DNA of 64,000 nucleotides from PALSA-968 sp964387075 (GTDB taxonomy: Bacteria; Bacteroidota; Bacteroidia; B-17B0; Aurantibacillaceae), in NCBI GenBank assembly GCA_964387075.1, contig CAYLVB010000001.1, positions 434,001-498,000 of the forward strand, read 5' to 3'. The position numbers were made by a program, and so were the translations under genes. This document shows positions 8,367 through 17,658 of this stretch, piece by piece (the stretch's first letter is position 1; every line of letters starts with the position of its first letter). Under the pieces are notes generated by a model. It saw only the letters and a list, made by a program, of their open reading frames with translations, ran no database searches and was not told the origin of the DNA.

Positions 8367-11342
8367 TTAGTGCTTCACGATGATCTTACCCATGTTGACC
8401 TTTCCGGCCTTATCGGTAACCTTATAAATATAAGTGCCCGGTGCCAGGTCGCTTACATCCAAAGTAGCGTTATGGAAGCCTGCGCCCGGGGCGTTAACCC
8501 GGGTAGCCTTCACCTCTTCGCCTATCACATTGAACAGAGAAATAGTGAAGTTATCCAATTGGTTTGAACCAAACACGAAGTTGATCGCGTCAGCAGCAGG
8601 GTTCGGGTAAACCACGAAGTTTTGCAGGGCACTGTGGCTGCTGATGCCTGTAGTACCAATACCATCCCAACGCACCTGGGCAGTGTCAGCGCTCTCCTGC
8701 AGGTCAGCAAGGTCATCTCCCGCTATCAACGCGAAGGCTATCTTGATAGAATCACCGGCTGCGATGCTGAAAGAACCTGTGCTCATTACGTTACAAACGT
8801 CGTTACCAAGGTATCCGGTCCAGGTTGAGTCACCTGCTTTTTGACGGAAGGTAGAAAGCGTGGTGTATTTGCTGGCGGTTGAATAAGCGCTGGTGATGTT
8901 CACACCACCCCGCCCTGTACCCGCGTTATCAATTCCATAGAAATTGGCATTTGCGGTAGTGGTAAGCAATTTTATACCGGCAAATTTACCACCTGTATTG
9001 GTGTACCAGGAATAACCCATTTTACGGGTAAAATCATAATCAGATTTATTCTGGGCATACGTAGCGTCATCAATATCCCAATCGGCAAAGATACCCGCGT
9101 AACCGTTTGTGAAAGCAGTGCTTCCGGTGTTCACCAGTACATATTCGCAGATCACAAATTTCCGGCTGCCGGCAGAGGTCCAGGCATACGCCTTTTGTCT
9201 TGTTGTGATATTTTGAACAGGAGATGCAGAAGCATCATTAAATCTTGTATATACATCGAAGTCAGAAACGGTGGGTCCGGTCTTTTGGGCTACAACCAGG
9301 TTAGCAAAGTCGGCATCGGATGTACCGGCTGTAGTACCGCGCACACAGTCGGAAACCTTGGTAGAAGAACTTCCTATCATCAAACCTCCTTCGTATAACA
9401 ACTGGCTGCCCATGTACGTAAAGCCAAGCCCTGTGCTGGCTCCATCGGCGTTCCATCCTATCTTTCCCTTACTGGTGATGGTGGTGGCCACATCATTGAC
9501 GGCAACGTTCACGTAGTCCGGATTCAATAACACAGGAACAAAATAACTCTGTGAGTAAGTGCCGTCCACAATGGTTACCCTGAAGGTTACCGATGCGTTT
9601 TGGGTAGCCGTGGTAATTCGGTAGCGATAAGGGCTGGCATTATTATTTACAGATGAGTTGGTTGCAATAACGCCAAGCGGAAAGGAATTGCTTCCTACCA
9701 GCGAAACCAGGGTTCCACCCGAGTAAACGCTGATGGTGGCGGTTGCAGCCGAACTGGTTGGGCTCAGGTAATTGATAAAATCACCTGAAATGAATAAAGT
9801 ATCTCCCTGAGCAAAGGCCAGGTCATTGTGATCGCTTACCAATTGGTTGGTAAAGACCACCGAAGGGCTTGCCGGGTTGGTAAGCGCCTTATAGAGGTTG
9901 ATGCGGCCGGCTCCTAATTTATTCTGGTAAGAAGGGTTGGCAGCGTTGATAGCATCTGAAGTAACCATGATACGCTGACCTGCCTGTAGCCCCGTGTAGG
10001 TTGGGAATTTTGCCAGAACGAGTGCAACTCCACCCGCGCAAACAGGAGAAGCCATGGAAGTACCGCTCATGGAAGTGTACGTGTTGTTCCAAACGGTATT
10101 GTAAATGTTATTTCCCGGAGCGCTGATATCTACCGCGAAATTATAGTTTGAAAAGCTTGCTTTGGTCAACCAATTGTTCGTGGAAGAAGTAGCAGCCACA
10201 TTCAATACATAATTATAAGCAGCGGGGAAGAAGGCCTGATCGGCACCATTGTTACCTGCAGCGGCAACAACGATGGAGTTCTTATTAATAGATGCGTAAT
10301 TGATGATGGTCTGACCGTAGCTTCCACCGCCGGCACCACCCCATGAACAGTTAATTACTTTAGCTCCATGATCGGCGGCATAGGTGATACCTTCATAACC
10401 GGTAATTATATAACCGGAACCGTTTGAACGGGTATCATTATCGGCAGCGCATTTTACAGGAAGGAACTTGCAATCACGCCCTGTACCGGCGGCACCGATG
10501 CTGTTATCTACCTGGGCACTGGCGCAACCTGATACGTGTGAACCGTGGTTGTTGTTGCTGCCCGTAACATCTGTGTTGTTATCGCCAACTATATTATTGT
10601 AATCGGAACCTGCAAGGTCCCAGCCATTGAAGTTGTCAGTATATCCGTCTCCATCATTATCTCCACCGCCTATGGGATCTGCATAGTTATGCTTTAGCTG
10701 ATTCACCAGGTCAGGATGGTTAGGATCGCTTCCGGAATCAACGATACCTACTACCACGTTGGTATCGCCAGCTCCTGCCGGCCCTATCAAAGGATCAGAA
10801 GTATCCCATGCTCCGCCAAAACCGGAGGTTACATAGGCTTTAATGGCTGTAAGATAAGATTGCTGATTGCTGATGCCGGCATCGTTAGGAACGAAAGCAT
10901 CTACCGCGTATTGATAACGGGGCTCGGCGAATTCAAAAAGCCCGGTAGAAAGAAGGATATTGATGGCTTTCTCCAGGGAGACGCTCGTGTTCTTATAGGT
11001 CAATTCGTAGATCAAAGAAAGATCGGCGTAAGCCTGGCCCAGGCTGTTCTTTTTCTCAGCGGGAGGCTGGTGGTTCGGGTAGATCTTTCCGAAGGTGTTC
11101 ACATTAAGATAATTGATGGCAGTGGTAAGCTGGGCATCGTTGATATAACCCACAGTACATTTAGAACGATACTGGTCCTTCACCTTGAAAATGATGTGGC
11201 CTTTCATGTAGTCCACGTCTTCCTGCATGCTCTCAGGAAGGGTAAAATGCTGTGCACCGGCGTATTTCGCAGTCTGCGCGAAAGTGGCGGTGCTTGCAAA
11301 CAGGCAAACGGCGATACCCACCGAAGTAATGATTTTGTTCAT
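8367..11342 (-). CDS. secreted subtilisin-like serine protease (S8) with T9SS sorting domain
   Basis: 991 aa from MNKIITSVGIAVCLF; an upstream in-frame start adds 17 residues ahead of the signal peptide and was rejected. The signal peptide ends near ATFAQ. The S8 catalytic triad is intact: Asp202 (GIVDSGSD), His266 (NHGSHVSG) and Ser429 (GTSMASP), with the oxyanion Asn at about 364. The ~70 C-terminal residues (FVVYPNPAAD ... GTYIYKVTDKAGK ... GKIIVKH) form a type A T9SS sorting domain. The protease should therefore cross the outer membrane through PorT/Sov-type machinery and be anchored or released. It is a stand-alone unit with its own terminator. Confidence 0.95.
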   Translation of the reverse strand: MNKIITSVGIAVCLFASTATFAQTAKYAGAQHFTLPESMQEDVDYMKGHIIFKVKDQYRSKCTVGYINDAQLTTAINYLNVNTFGKIYPNHQPPAEKKNSLGQAYADLSLIYELTYKNTSVSLEKAINILLSTGLFEFAEPRYQYAVDAFVPNDAGISNQQSYLTAIKAYVTSGFGGAWDTSDPLIGPAGAGDTNVVVGIVDSGSDPNHPDLVNQLKHNYADPIGGGDNDGDGYTDNFNGWDLAGSDYNNIVGDNNTDVTGSNNNHGSHVSGCASAQVDNSIGAAGTGRDCKFLPVKCAADNDTRSNGSGYIITGYEGITYAADHGAKVINCSWGGAGGGSYGQTIINYASINKNSIVVAAAGNNGADQAFFPAAYNYVLNVAATSSTNNWLTKASFSNYNFAVDISAPGNNIYNTVWNNTYTSMSGTSMASPVCAGGVALVLAKFPTYTGLQAGQRIMVTSDAINAANPSYQNKLGAGRINLYKALTNPASPSVVFTNQLVSDHNDLAFAQGDTLFISGDFINYLSPTSSAATATISVYSGGTLVSLVGSNSFPLGVIATNSSVNNNASPYRYRITTATQNASVTFRVTIVDGTYSQSYFVPVLLNPDYVNVAVNDVATTITSKGKIGWNADGASTGLGFTYMGSQLLYEGGLMIGSSSTKVSDCVRGTTAGTSDADFANLVVAQKTGPTVSDFDVYTRFNDASASPVQNITTRQKAYAWTSAGSRKFVICEYVLVNTGSTAFTNGYAGIFADWDIDDATYAQNKSDYDFTRKMGYSWYTNTGGKFAGIKLLTTTANANFYGIDNAGTGRGGVNITSAYSTASKYTTLSTFRQKAGDSTWTGYLGNDVCNVMSTGSFSIAAGDSIKIAFALIAGDDLADLQESADTAQVRWDGIGTTGISSHSALQNFVVYPNPAADAINFVFGSNQLDNFTISLFNVIGEEVKATRVNAPGAGFHNATLDVSDLAPGTYIYKVTDKAGKVNMGKIIVKH

Positions 11343-11482
11343 GAATTTAAGTTTTAATAAAAGTACGAATTTTTTTAGTTTTAGTTGCTGCAAACTTCCT
11401 ATTTAACCCGCTGAAATACAAAAAAATATGAACAGCGGTTGCAGGTAATGGATGAGTGGTTACAGGAACTCTATTGGCTGTC

Positions 11483-11923
11483 CTAAAAGGTTGATCCAGA
11501 ATACACTGGGACCTCCTTTAAGTAATTGATCGTTCCTTCTCTATGCTGCATCACTATGTGGTTTTGGCCATTGGTGAGCAGGCTCAGCGGCGCGTTTAGT
11601 GTGATCTGGTAACGGGCCAGTTGTTCTGCTTCCTTTTGCGTGAGGCTCACGCCGGGTTCTTTGCATTCCACCAAAAGCAAAGGTTCCAGTTGGGTGGTGC
11701 GGACAAGGATATCGACCCGCTTATCGGTATTGAACACTTTGATGCTTTTCTCCACCTCAAACAATCCTCCCGGGTAATTCTTGTGATGCAGCAAAAAGTG
11801 TATCACGTGCTGCCTCACCCACTCTTCCGGCGTTAAATGCACCAGTTTTTTACGAACAATGTCGAATACATTCGCACCTTCTATCCGGAGGTCAGCCGCG
11901 GGGAGATTTAAAGGTGGGAACAC
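11483..11923 (-). CDS. HsdR N-terminal-domain (PD-(D/E)XK-like) protein
   Basis: 146 aa. It resembles the N-terminal nuclease-fold domain of type I restriction enzyme R subunits (HSDR_N_2), with VDILV followed about 15 residues later by LLVECK, the acidic/ExK core of PD-(D/E)XK folds. No helicase domain and no HsdM or HsdS genes are nearby, so this is not a restriction system. Similar short stand-alone proteins are common in Bacteroidota; their role is not established. Confidence 0.8.
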   Translation of the reverse strand: MFPPLNLPAADLRIEGANVFDIVRKKLVHLTPEEWVRQHVIHFLLHHKNYPGGLFEVEKSIKVFNTDKRVDILVRTTQLEPLLLVECKEPGVSLTQKEAEQLARYQITLNAPLSLLTNGQNHIVMQHREGTINYLKEVPVYSGSTF

Positions 11924-11942
11924 GTAGCGAATTTACGAAAGG

Positions 11943-12039
11943 TTGCCACAGATGACACAAATTTTCACAGATTGCTTTCACAAATTAATTCATAAAATCA
12001 ACAGAAAAGATCTGCGTGAATCGGCGAAATCTGCGGCAA
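11943..12039. repeat. intergenic palindromic repeat
   Basis: TTGCCACAGAT at 11943-11953 pairs with ATCTGCGGCAA at 12029-12039 (10 of 11, the mismatch a G-U pair), with further related CACAGATT/GATCTGCG sequence inside. From memory this kind of 'CCACAGAT...ATCTGCGG' element is dispersed in Bacteroidota intergenic regions. No ORF is present. Confidence 0.6.
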
Positions 12040-12083
12040 AATGCCTGTTAATTCGTATATTCGTACTCAATTCGTATTCGTAG

Positions 12084-12857
12084 ATGAAAACTAAAGAAGA
12101 GATCGTCAATAATTGGTTACCCCGCTATACCGGACTGCAACTTAATGAGTTCGGGCAATACATCATCCTGGTCAATTTCAGCAATTACGTGAACATGTTC
12201 GCCAAGCAATACGGCGTTGAAGTGAAAGGGATCGACAAGCCGATGATGACCGCCACCGCCAACAATATCACCATCATTTGTTTTGGTATGGGAAGCGCCA
12301 GCGCGGCCACCTGCATGGACCTTCTTACCGCCATTAAACCGCACGCGGTACTCTTCTTAGGCAAATGTGGAGGCTTGAAAAAGAAGAACCAGTTGGGCGA
12401 TCTTATTTTACCGATAGCAGCTATACGCGGAGACGGAACCTCGAATGATTATTTTCCTTCGGAAGTGCCCGCCCTACCTGCTTTCGCACTGCAAAAAGCA
12501 ATTTCCTATACGATCCGCATGAACAAGCGGGATTACTGGACCGGAACCGTTTTTACAACCAATCGCCGTGTGTGGGAGCATGACGATGAGTTCAAAGAAT
12601 ACCTGCGCAAGATACGCTGCATGGCCATTGATATGGAGACCGCCACTATTTTCTGTGTTGGTTTTCACAATGAAATTCCAACCGGCGCTTTGCTTTTGGT
12701 GAGCGACCAACCCATGGTGCCCGAAGGTGTTAAAACTGAAGAAAGCGATAAAAAAGTGACCGGCAGCTTTGTAGAAGAGCATTTGCGCATTGGCATTGAA
12801 TCGCTGCAGGAGTTACAGAAGGCCGGCATCTCGGTGAAGCATTTGAAGTTTGATTAA
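12084..12857 (+). CDS. amn: AMP nucleosidase (short Bacteroidota type)
   Basis: 257 aa. It belongs to the nucleoside phosphorylase fold: ICFGMGSASAA (phosphate/ribose loop), FLGKCGGLK, and the purine-site CMAIDMETATIF with the ME..E-type signature. AMP nucleosidase hydrolyses AMP to adenine and ribose 5-phosphate and balances the adenylate pool. The protein lacks the extra N-terminal regulatory domain of the ~480 aa E. coli enzyme, as is usual in Bacteroidota. Other family members (purine or uridine phosphorylase) are alternatives but fit the C-terminal region less well. Confidence 0.85.
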   Translation: MKTKEEIVNNWLPRYTGLQLNEFGQYIILVNFSNYVNMFAKQYGVEVKGIDKPMMTATANNITIICFGMGSASAATCMDLLTAIKPHAVLFLGKCGGLKKKNQLGDLILPIAAIRGDGTSNDYFPSEVPALPAFALQKAISYTIRMNKRDYWTGTVFTTNRRVWEHDDEFKEYLRKIRCMAIDMETATIFCVGFHNEIPTGALLLVSDQPMVPEGVKTEESDKKVTGSFVEEHLRIGIESLQELQKAGISVKHLKFD

Positions 12858-12863
12858 AGAGAT

Positions 12864-12927
12864 GTTATTCGTTAAAGGTTATTGGTTATTCGAAATACAA
12901 TAATTTAATTTGCATTTAACGAATAAC
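12864..12927. repeat. inverted repeat upstream of the Nif3 gene
   Basis: GTTATTCGTTAAA at 12864-12876 is perfectly inverted as TTTAACGAATAAC at 12915-12927. It lies between amn and nif3 in the same orientation, so it could act as an mRNA stem or weak terminator. The loop is long and no U-run follows. Confidence 0.55.
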
Positions 12928-12952
12928 AATTCACCACTAACGATCTACGCAT

Positions 12953-14047
12953 ATGCTCATAAAAGACATCATCTCCATCCTAGAATCCTTCGCGCCTCCG
13001 GTGCTCCAGGAGAGCTACGATAACAGCGGCGTACAGTGCGGCGACGTAAATGAAAAAGCCAAAGGCGCCTTGCTTTGCCTCGACGTCACTGAAGAAGTGA
13101 TCAAAGAAGCACAACGAAAAAAGTGCAATCTCATCATCGCGCATCATCCTGTTATTTTTTCTCCGCTCAAAAGATTGACCGGCGAGAATTACGTGGAGCA
13201 GATCATCATCTCCGCTATCAAAAAGAACATTTGTATTTACGCTTGCCACACCAATATCGATAACATCCAGGAAGGCGTGAACCTCAAGATCGCGGAGAAA
13301 TTAGGATTGCAAAACCCCAAAATTCTACAATCCAAAAAAGGCTGGCTGAAGAAACTCGTTACTTTTTGTCCGAAGGACAACGTTGAAAAAGTACGCAACG
13401 CTTTGTTCAAGGCCGGATGCGGGGAAATTGGTAATTACGACAGCTGCAGTTATAATTTAGAGGGCAAAGGAACTTTTCGGCCCAATGAGGGTGCAGATCC
13501 TTACGTTGGAAAAATAAATGAATTTCACGTTGAGGCGGAGACCCGCATTGAGACCGTTTACGAAGCTTACAAGGAGAAATTGGTGCTGAAAGCGCTTCAC
13601 CAATCGCACCCTTACGAGGTGGTGGCTTACGATACCTATTCGCTCGATAACCGTCATCCGTTCATTGGCTCGGGCATGATCGGCGATCTTCCCAAAGCGA
13701 TGGATGAGACCAAATTCCTGGCTGAGGTAAAATCTGTTTTCGGGGCCAAGGTCATTCGGCATACTTCATTGCAAGGCAAAAAGGTAAAAAAGGTGGCGCT
13801 TTGCGGCGGTTCGGGCAGCTTCCTTTTACCCGATGCCATAGCCCAAAAAGCCGATGTTTTTATTACCGCCGACTTCAAATATCACCAGTTCTTTGATGCT
13901 GAAAATAAGCTTGTTATAGCCGACATCGGGCACTATGAAACCGAGCAATTCACCCCCGAAATATTTTATGCAATTATTCATAAAAAATTGCCTAAATTTG
14001 CACTCCATTTATCAAAAATCAACACTAATCCAATAAATTACCTGTAA
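12953..14047 (+). CDS. Nif3-like dinuclear metal-centre protein
   Basis: 364 aa, the long form with a central insert. Metal-ligand motifs are visible: YDNSGVQCGD near the N-terminus, IIAHHPVIF, ACHTNIDN, and the C-terminal DIGHYETEQF. Residues ~130-250 form the inserted PII/CutA-like domain seen in YqfO-type proteins. Members form a hexameric toroid; some act as GTP cyclohydrolase-like or metal-dependent hydrolases, but the cellular role is not settled. The next gene starts 1 nt after the stop, and this nif3/zinc-ribbon pair is a recurrent Bacteroidota arrangement as I recall it. Confidence 0.92.
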   Translation: MLIKDIISILESFAPPVLQESYDNSGVQCGDVNEKAKGALLCLDVTEEVIKEAQRKKCNLIIAHHPVIFSPLKRLTGENYVEQIIISAIKKNICIYACHTNIDNIQEGVNLKIAEKLGLQNPKILQSKKGWLKKLVTFCPKDNVEKVRNALFKAGCGEIGNYDSCSYNLEGKGTFRPNEGADPYVGKINEFHVEAETRIETVYEAYKEKLVLKALHQSHPYEVVAYDTYSLDNRHPFIGSGMIGDLPKAMDETKFLAEVKSVFGAKVIRHTSLQGKKVKKVALCGGSGSFLLPDAIAQKADVFITADFKYHQFFDAENKLVIADIGHYETEQFTPEIFYAIIHKKLPKFALHLSKINTNPINYL

Positions 14048-14048
14048 C

Positions 14049-14822
14049 ATGGCCAAATCAACGATCAAGGAAAAAATTGATGCTTCTGTGGAAGGGAAAC
14101 TCCGTTCATTGTACGAAATGCAGCTTATTGACAGCAAGATCGATCGTTTGCGCATTATCCGTGGAGAATTGCCTTTAGAGGTGCAAGACCTGGAAGATAC
14201 CGTTGCCCAATTAGAGACCCGTTTTGAGAACTACAGCAAAGAAACAGAAGACCTGAACAACCAGATCGCCGAAAAACAACAGGCGGTTAAAGATCATAAA
14301 TCAAACATCAAGAAATACGAAGCTCAGCTTGGCAAAGTAAAGAACAACCGTGAGTACGACGCCATCACCAAAGAAGTTGAGTTCCAGAACCTCGAGATCC
14401 AGCTTTGCGAAAAACGTATCAAAGAATTCAAAGCTTTGATCGCTACCAAAGAAGAATTCCTTACCAGCGCCGAGACCGAACTGAAGGATAAAAAGAAAGA
14501 TCTGAAAGCGAAGAAGGCCGAACTCGAAGAGATCGTTGAAGAAACACAGAAAGAAGAAGAAGACCTAACTAAACGTTCTGAAAAGAAATCGAAAGAGATC
14601 GAGAACCGTTTATTGGGCGCCTACAAACGCGTACGCGCGAACATGATCAACGGCCTCGCTGTCGTTCCCGTTGAACGCGATGCCTGCGGCGGATGCTTCT
14701 CTAAAATTCCTCCTCAGCGCCAGTTAGACATCAAAACGCACAAGAAAGTAATTGTGTGCGAACACTGCGGTCGCATTCTGGTTGACCCAAACCTGGTGAA
14801 CGAAGAGCATAACCAAAACTAA
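14049..14822 (+). CDS. coiled-coil protein with C-terminal C4 zinc ribbon
   Basis: 257 aa. Residues ~15-195 are a highly charged coiled coil, strongly enriched in Glu and Lys. The C-terminus carries a four-cysteine zinc ribbon, CGGC and CEHC about 23 residues apart, ending in GRILVDP. This is the zf-RING_7 (C4-type) family. The fold suggests a nucleic-acid or protein-binding adaptor; no function is certain. It is tightly linked to nif3 and ends in a clear terminator. Confidence 0.88.
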   Translation: MAKSTIKEKIDASVEGKLRSLYEMQLIDSKIDRLRIIRGELPLEVQDLEDTVAQLETRFENYSKETEDLNNQIAEKQQAVKDHKSNIKKYEAQLGKVKNNREYDAITKEVEFQNLEIQLCEKRIKEFKALIATKEEFLTSAETELKDKKKDLKAKKAELEEIVEETQKEEEDLTKRSEKKSKEIENRLLGAYKRVRANMINGLAVVPVERDACGGCFSKIPPQRQLDIKTHKKVIVCEHCGRILVDPNLVNEEHNQN

Positions 14823-14829
14823 AACAAGA

Positions 14830-14855
14830 CCCAGACCCCAACGTCTGGGTTTTTT
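14830..14855 (+). terminator. rho-independent terminator
   Basis: CCCAGAC (14830-14836) pairs with GTCTGGG (14843-14849) around a 6-nt loop and is followed by six Ts. It ends the nif3/zinc-ribbon unit, 7 nt before the next start codon. Confidence 0.88.
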
Positions 14856-14861
14856 CTTTCC

Positions 14862-15404
14862 ATGGATACTTTTGACTGGTTCAACTGGGTCGTACTTCCC
14901 CTCCTCATCTTCATTTCGCGTTTGTGCGATGTAACGCTCGCCACCCTGCGTCATATCTTCATTTCCAAAGGCCTCAAGAAGATCGTGCCTATCCTCGGCT
15001 TCTTTGAAGTGCTTATCTGGCTCATTGCCATTCGCCAGGTATTCAATAATCTCAATAACGTGGTTTGTTTCCTGGCCTGGGCGGGCGGTTTCTCTATGGG
15101 TACCTACGTAGGCATTATGATCGAAGAGAAGCTCGCGCTGGGCATGCAGATCATCCGCGTGATCACCTCCAATAATTACCTGGCCCTGACCGAAGCGTTC
15201 AAAAAGATCAACCAGGGCTATACGATCGTTGACGGCCATGGCTCACAGGGCCCCGTTAAACTCATATTCCTGCAGGTAAGACGCAAGAACAAGGCCGAGG
15301 TCATCGGTCTTATCCACACCCATTTACCCGACGCTTTTTACAGCATCGAGGACATCCGCAATTCGCAAATGGGCGTTTTTTCAAAAGCGCGGAAAGACAA
15401 ATAA
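14862..15404 (+). CDS. DUF2179/DUF5698 membrane protein (UPF0316-like)
   Basis: 180 aa. Three hydrophobic segments lie in residues ~9-85 (WVVLPLLIFISRL, IVPILGFFEVLIWLIAI, VVCFLAWAGGFSMGTYVG), including the family RLCDVTLATLR motif. A soluble DUF2179 domain makes up the C-terminal ~80 residues. The function is unknown; the DUF2179 module is shared with YitT-type proteins. The start at ATG 14862 directly follows the preceding terminator, so the gene must have its own promoter or depend on readthrough. Confidence 0.85.
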   Translation: MDTFDWFNWVVLPLLIFISRLCDVTLATLRHIFISKGLKKIVPILGFFEVLIWLIAIRQVFNNLNNVVCFLAWAGGFSMGTYVGIMIEEKLALGMQIIRVITSNNYLALTEAFKKINQGYTIVDGHGSQGPVKLIFLQVRRKNKAEVIGLIHTHLPDAFYSIEDIRNSQMGVFSKARKDK

Positions 15405-15440
15405 TTTTTGTAACTTTAGCCTACATTCTAATTTCTATTT

Positions 15441-16442
15441 ATGTCGGTATCATTAGTTACAGGCGGGGCGGGATTCATAGGCGCCCATGTTACAAATGAA
15501 CTTATTAAGCAAGGGCACAAAGTGGTGGTGCTCGACGACCTGAGCGGCGGTTTTGAGGAGAACGTGCACAGGGACGCTGTTTTTGTGAAAGGTTCTATCC
15601 TGGACCATGCTTTGCTGGAAAAATTATTCGATCAGCACAAATTCGATTACGTGTATCACCTCGCAGCCTATGCCGCGGAGGGACTGAGTCATTTCATCAA
15701 GCGCTTCAACTATAACAACAATCTCATTGGCAGCGTAAACCTGGTCAATGAGAGCGTGAAGCACAAAGTGAAATGCTTCGTGTTTACTTCTTCCATAGCC
15801 GTTTACGGAAGCATCAAGCCGCCCATGAGCGAGGATATGCACCCGGAGCCCGAAGATTCTTACGGTGTGGCCAAACTGGCCGTTGAGCAGGAATTGAAAG
15901 CCACCAAACATATGTTCGGTTTGAACTATGTGGTATTCCGCCCGCATAACGTCTATGGCGAATACCAGAATTTAGGCGATCGTTACCGCAACGTGGTTGG
16001 CATCTTCATGAACCAATTGATGCAAAATAAGCCGCTCACTATTTTTGGAGACGGAAGCCAAACAAGAGCCTTCAGTTATATTGGCGATGTGGCTCCTTAT
16101 ATTGCCAATTGCGTGAATGTTCCCGCGGCCTACAACCAGGTCTTCAATATCGGGGCCGACCAGGAATATACGGTGAATGAATTAGCAACAACGGTGATGA
16201 ACGCCATCGGCATCAAAGGAGAATTGCGCCACGTGGAAGCCCGCAACGAAGCCGCACACGCGTATGCATCTCATGATAAAGCTGTTTCGGTGTTCAAGCC
16301 CAATACATTCACCACACTGGAAGAAGGCTTGAATAAAATGGCAGCCTGGGCCAAAAAGACAGGCATTAAAAAAAGTAAAAAATTCGAAGGAATAGAAATT
16401 ACCGAAAAGTTACCGCCGCTATGGCTGGAAAACATTGAATAA
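15441..16442 (+). CDS. NAD-dependent epimerase/dehydratase (extended SDR)
   Basis: 333 aa. It has the Rossmann NAD loop GGAGFIGAH at residues 8-16, VVLDDLSGG, the catalytic FTSSIAVYG stretch and YGVAK (YxxxK). It resembles UDP-glucose 4-epimerases, but the C-terminus (LPPLWLENIE) is family-specific, so the sugar substrate is uncertain. Its stop overlaps the start of the glycosyltransferase gene by one base, which suggests a two-gene unit making a nucleotide sugar and using it. Confidence 0.88.
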   Translation: MSVSLVTGGAGFIGAHVTNELIKQGHKVVVLDDLSGGFEENVHRDAVFVKGSILDHALLEKLFDQHKFDYVYHLAAYAAEGLSHFIKRFNYNNNLIGSVNLVNESVKHKVKCFVFTSSIAVYGSIKPPMSEDMHPEPEDSYGVAKLAVEQELKATKHMFGLNYVVFRPHNVYGEYQNLGDRYRNVVGIFMNQLMQNKPLTIFGDGSQTRAFSYIGDVAPYIANCVNVPAAYNQVFNIGADQEYTVNELATTVMNAIGIKGELRHVEARNEAAHAYASHDKAVSVFKPNTFTTLEEGLNKMAAWAKKTGIKKSKKFEGIEITEKLPPLWLENIE

Positions 16443-17518
16443 TGCCCCGTGTCCTGTTTATAGCCTCCCACCGTCCCAACCGATCTCCGAGCCAGCGTTT
16501 TCGCTTCGAACAGTATTTCGGTTTCCTTTCGGCCAACGGTTTCGAATGCGAACTTTCCTATATCATTACCGAAAAGGACGACAAATATTTTTACTACAAA
16601 GGACATTACCTGCGCAAACTCTGGCTTATTATACGCTCGTTCTTCAAAAGAATGAAGGATAAGCGGCGTTATGATCAGTTCGACATTGTGTTTGTGCAGC
16701 GCGAAGCTCATATGCTCGGCACTACTTATTTTGAAAAACGCATACGCAGATCCAGGGCCAAATACATTTTTGATTTCGATGATTCCATCTGGTTGATGGA
16801 TACTTCGGAAGGAAATAAGAAGTTCGAGTGGCTAAAGGATCCGGAAAAGACCGCCCGCAATATTCGTCATGCCAACATGGTATTTGCCGGCAACGCTTAC
16901 CTGGCCGATTACGCGCGACATTACAACAATAACATCCGCATCATACCAACCACCATTGATACGCAGATCTATCACCCCGAAAAGAGGCCCAACGAAAGGG
17001 TACGCATCGGGTGGAGCGGCAGTGTTACCACGATCAAGCATTTTGAGTTTGCGGTAGATTTTCTGAAAGTGATAAAGAAAAAATACGGCGATCGCATCGA
17101 GATCGTTGTGATAGGCGATGGAAGCTATGAAAATCAGGAATTGGGCGTAAAAGGACTTCCGTGGATAGCCGCCAAAGAACTGGGTGATCTGAATAGTTTC
17201 GACATTGGCATCATGCCCTTGCCCGACGATGAGTGGGCCAAAGGAAAGTGCGGCTTAAAAGGATTACAATACATGGCGCTGGAAATTCCCACGATCATGT
17301 CGCCGGTGGGCGTGAATACCGAGATCATTGAGCACGGAAAGAACGGCTACCTGGCCTCTAATACCGAGGAATGGTTCTATTATCTTTCGCAATTGATAGA
17401 ATCAGCCGAACTACGGCAGAAAATGGGCAAAGAAGCGCGCAAGACCGTGGAAGAGCGCTATTCTGTAAAGTCGCAACAGCAGAATTATTTACGCGCTTTT
17501 AACGAGGTTCTTCGCTAA
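16442..17518 (+). CDS. glycosyltransferase, GT4-like
   Basis: 358 aa with a GT-B fold. The N-terminal RVLFIASHRPNRSPSQRFRFEQY is a start I know from Bacteroidota GT4-type enzymes, and the C-terminal donor domain has IGWSGSVTT, PLPDDEWAKGKCGLKGLQYMA and the acidic EIIEHGKNGYLA stretch. No signal peptide is present, so it acts on the cytoplasmic face. It is coupled to the epimerase gene (TAATG). The acceptor is unknown; a surface polysaccharide or glycolipid is likely. Confidence 0.87.
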   Translation: MPRVLFIASHRPNRSPSQRFRFEQYFGFLSANGFECELSYIITEKDDKYFYYKGHYLRKLWLIIRSFFKRMKDKRRYDQFDIVFVQREAHMLGTTYFEKRIRRSRAKYIFDFDDSIWLMDTSEGNKKFEWLKDPEKTARNIRHANMVFAGNAYLADYARHYNNNIRIIPTTIDTQIYHPEKRPNERVRIGWSGSVTTIKHFEFAVDFLKVIKKKYGDRIEIVVIGDGSYENQELGVKGLPWIAAKELGDLNSFDIGIMPLPDDEWAKGKCGLKGLQYMALEIPTIMSPVGVNTEIIEHGKNGYLASNTEEWFYYLSQLIESAELRQKMGKEARKTVEERYSVKSQQQNYLRAFNEVLR

Positions 17519-17524
17519 CCCCGC

Positions 17525-17626
17525 TTGTCATTCCGAATCGGCCTTGGCCGTGATACTAACGAGGAATCTCATGCTCCGAAGGACAGATTCCTCGTGTACA
17601 GCCCACTTCGGGACTAGGAATGACAA
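17525..17626. repeat. double palindromic intergenic repeat
   Basis: Two nested perfect inverted repeats are present. The outer arms are TTGTCATTCC (17525-17534) and GGAATGACAA (17617-17626). The inner arms are CGAGGAATCT (17560-17569) and AGATTCCTCG (17585-17594). The element fills the gap between the glycosyltransferase and tyrS and carries no ORF. From memory, sequences of this kind are abundant dispersed repeats in Bacteroidota. Confidence 0.75.
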
Positions 17627-17644
17627 ATTATGGGGTTTAATTCT

Positions 17645-17652
17645 TATTTTTG
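17645..17652 (+). promoter_or_regulatory. -7 box (TATTTTTG) of tyrS
   Basis: It matches the Bacteroidota TAnnTTTG element. It ends 6 nt before the tyrS ATG at 17659, implying a leaderless or near-leaderless transcript. An upstream TTG frame start at 17650 falls inside this box and was rejected. Confidence 0.6.
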
Positions 17653-17658
17653 CAGCAG

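Noticed and set aside
11343..11393. 17-residue N-terminal extension of the subtilisin gene
   Set aside because: It precedes the natural signal peptide and lacks a family counterpart.
11483..11923. possible restriction-modification system
   Set aside because: Only an HsdR_N-like domain protein is present, with no helicase, methylase or specificity gene.
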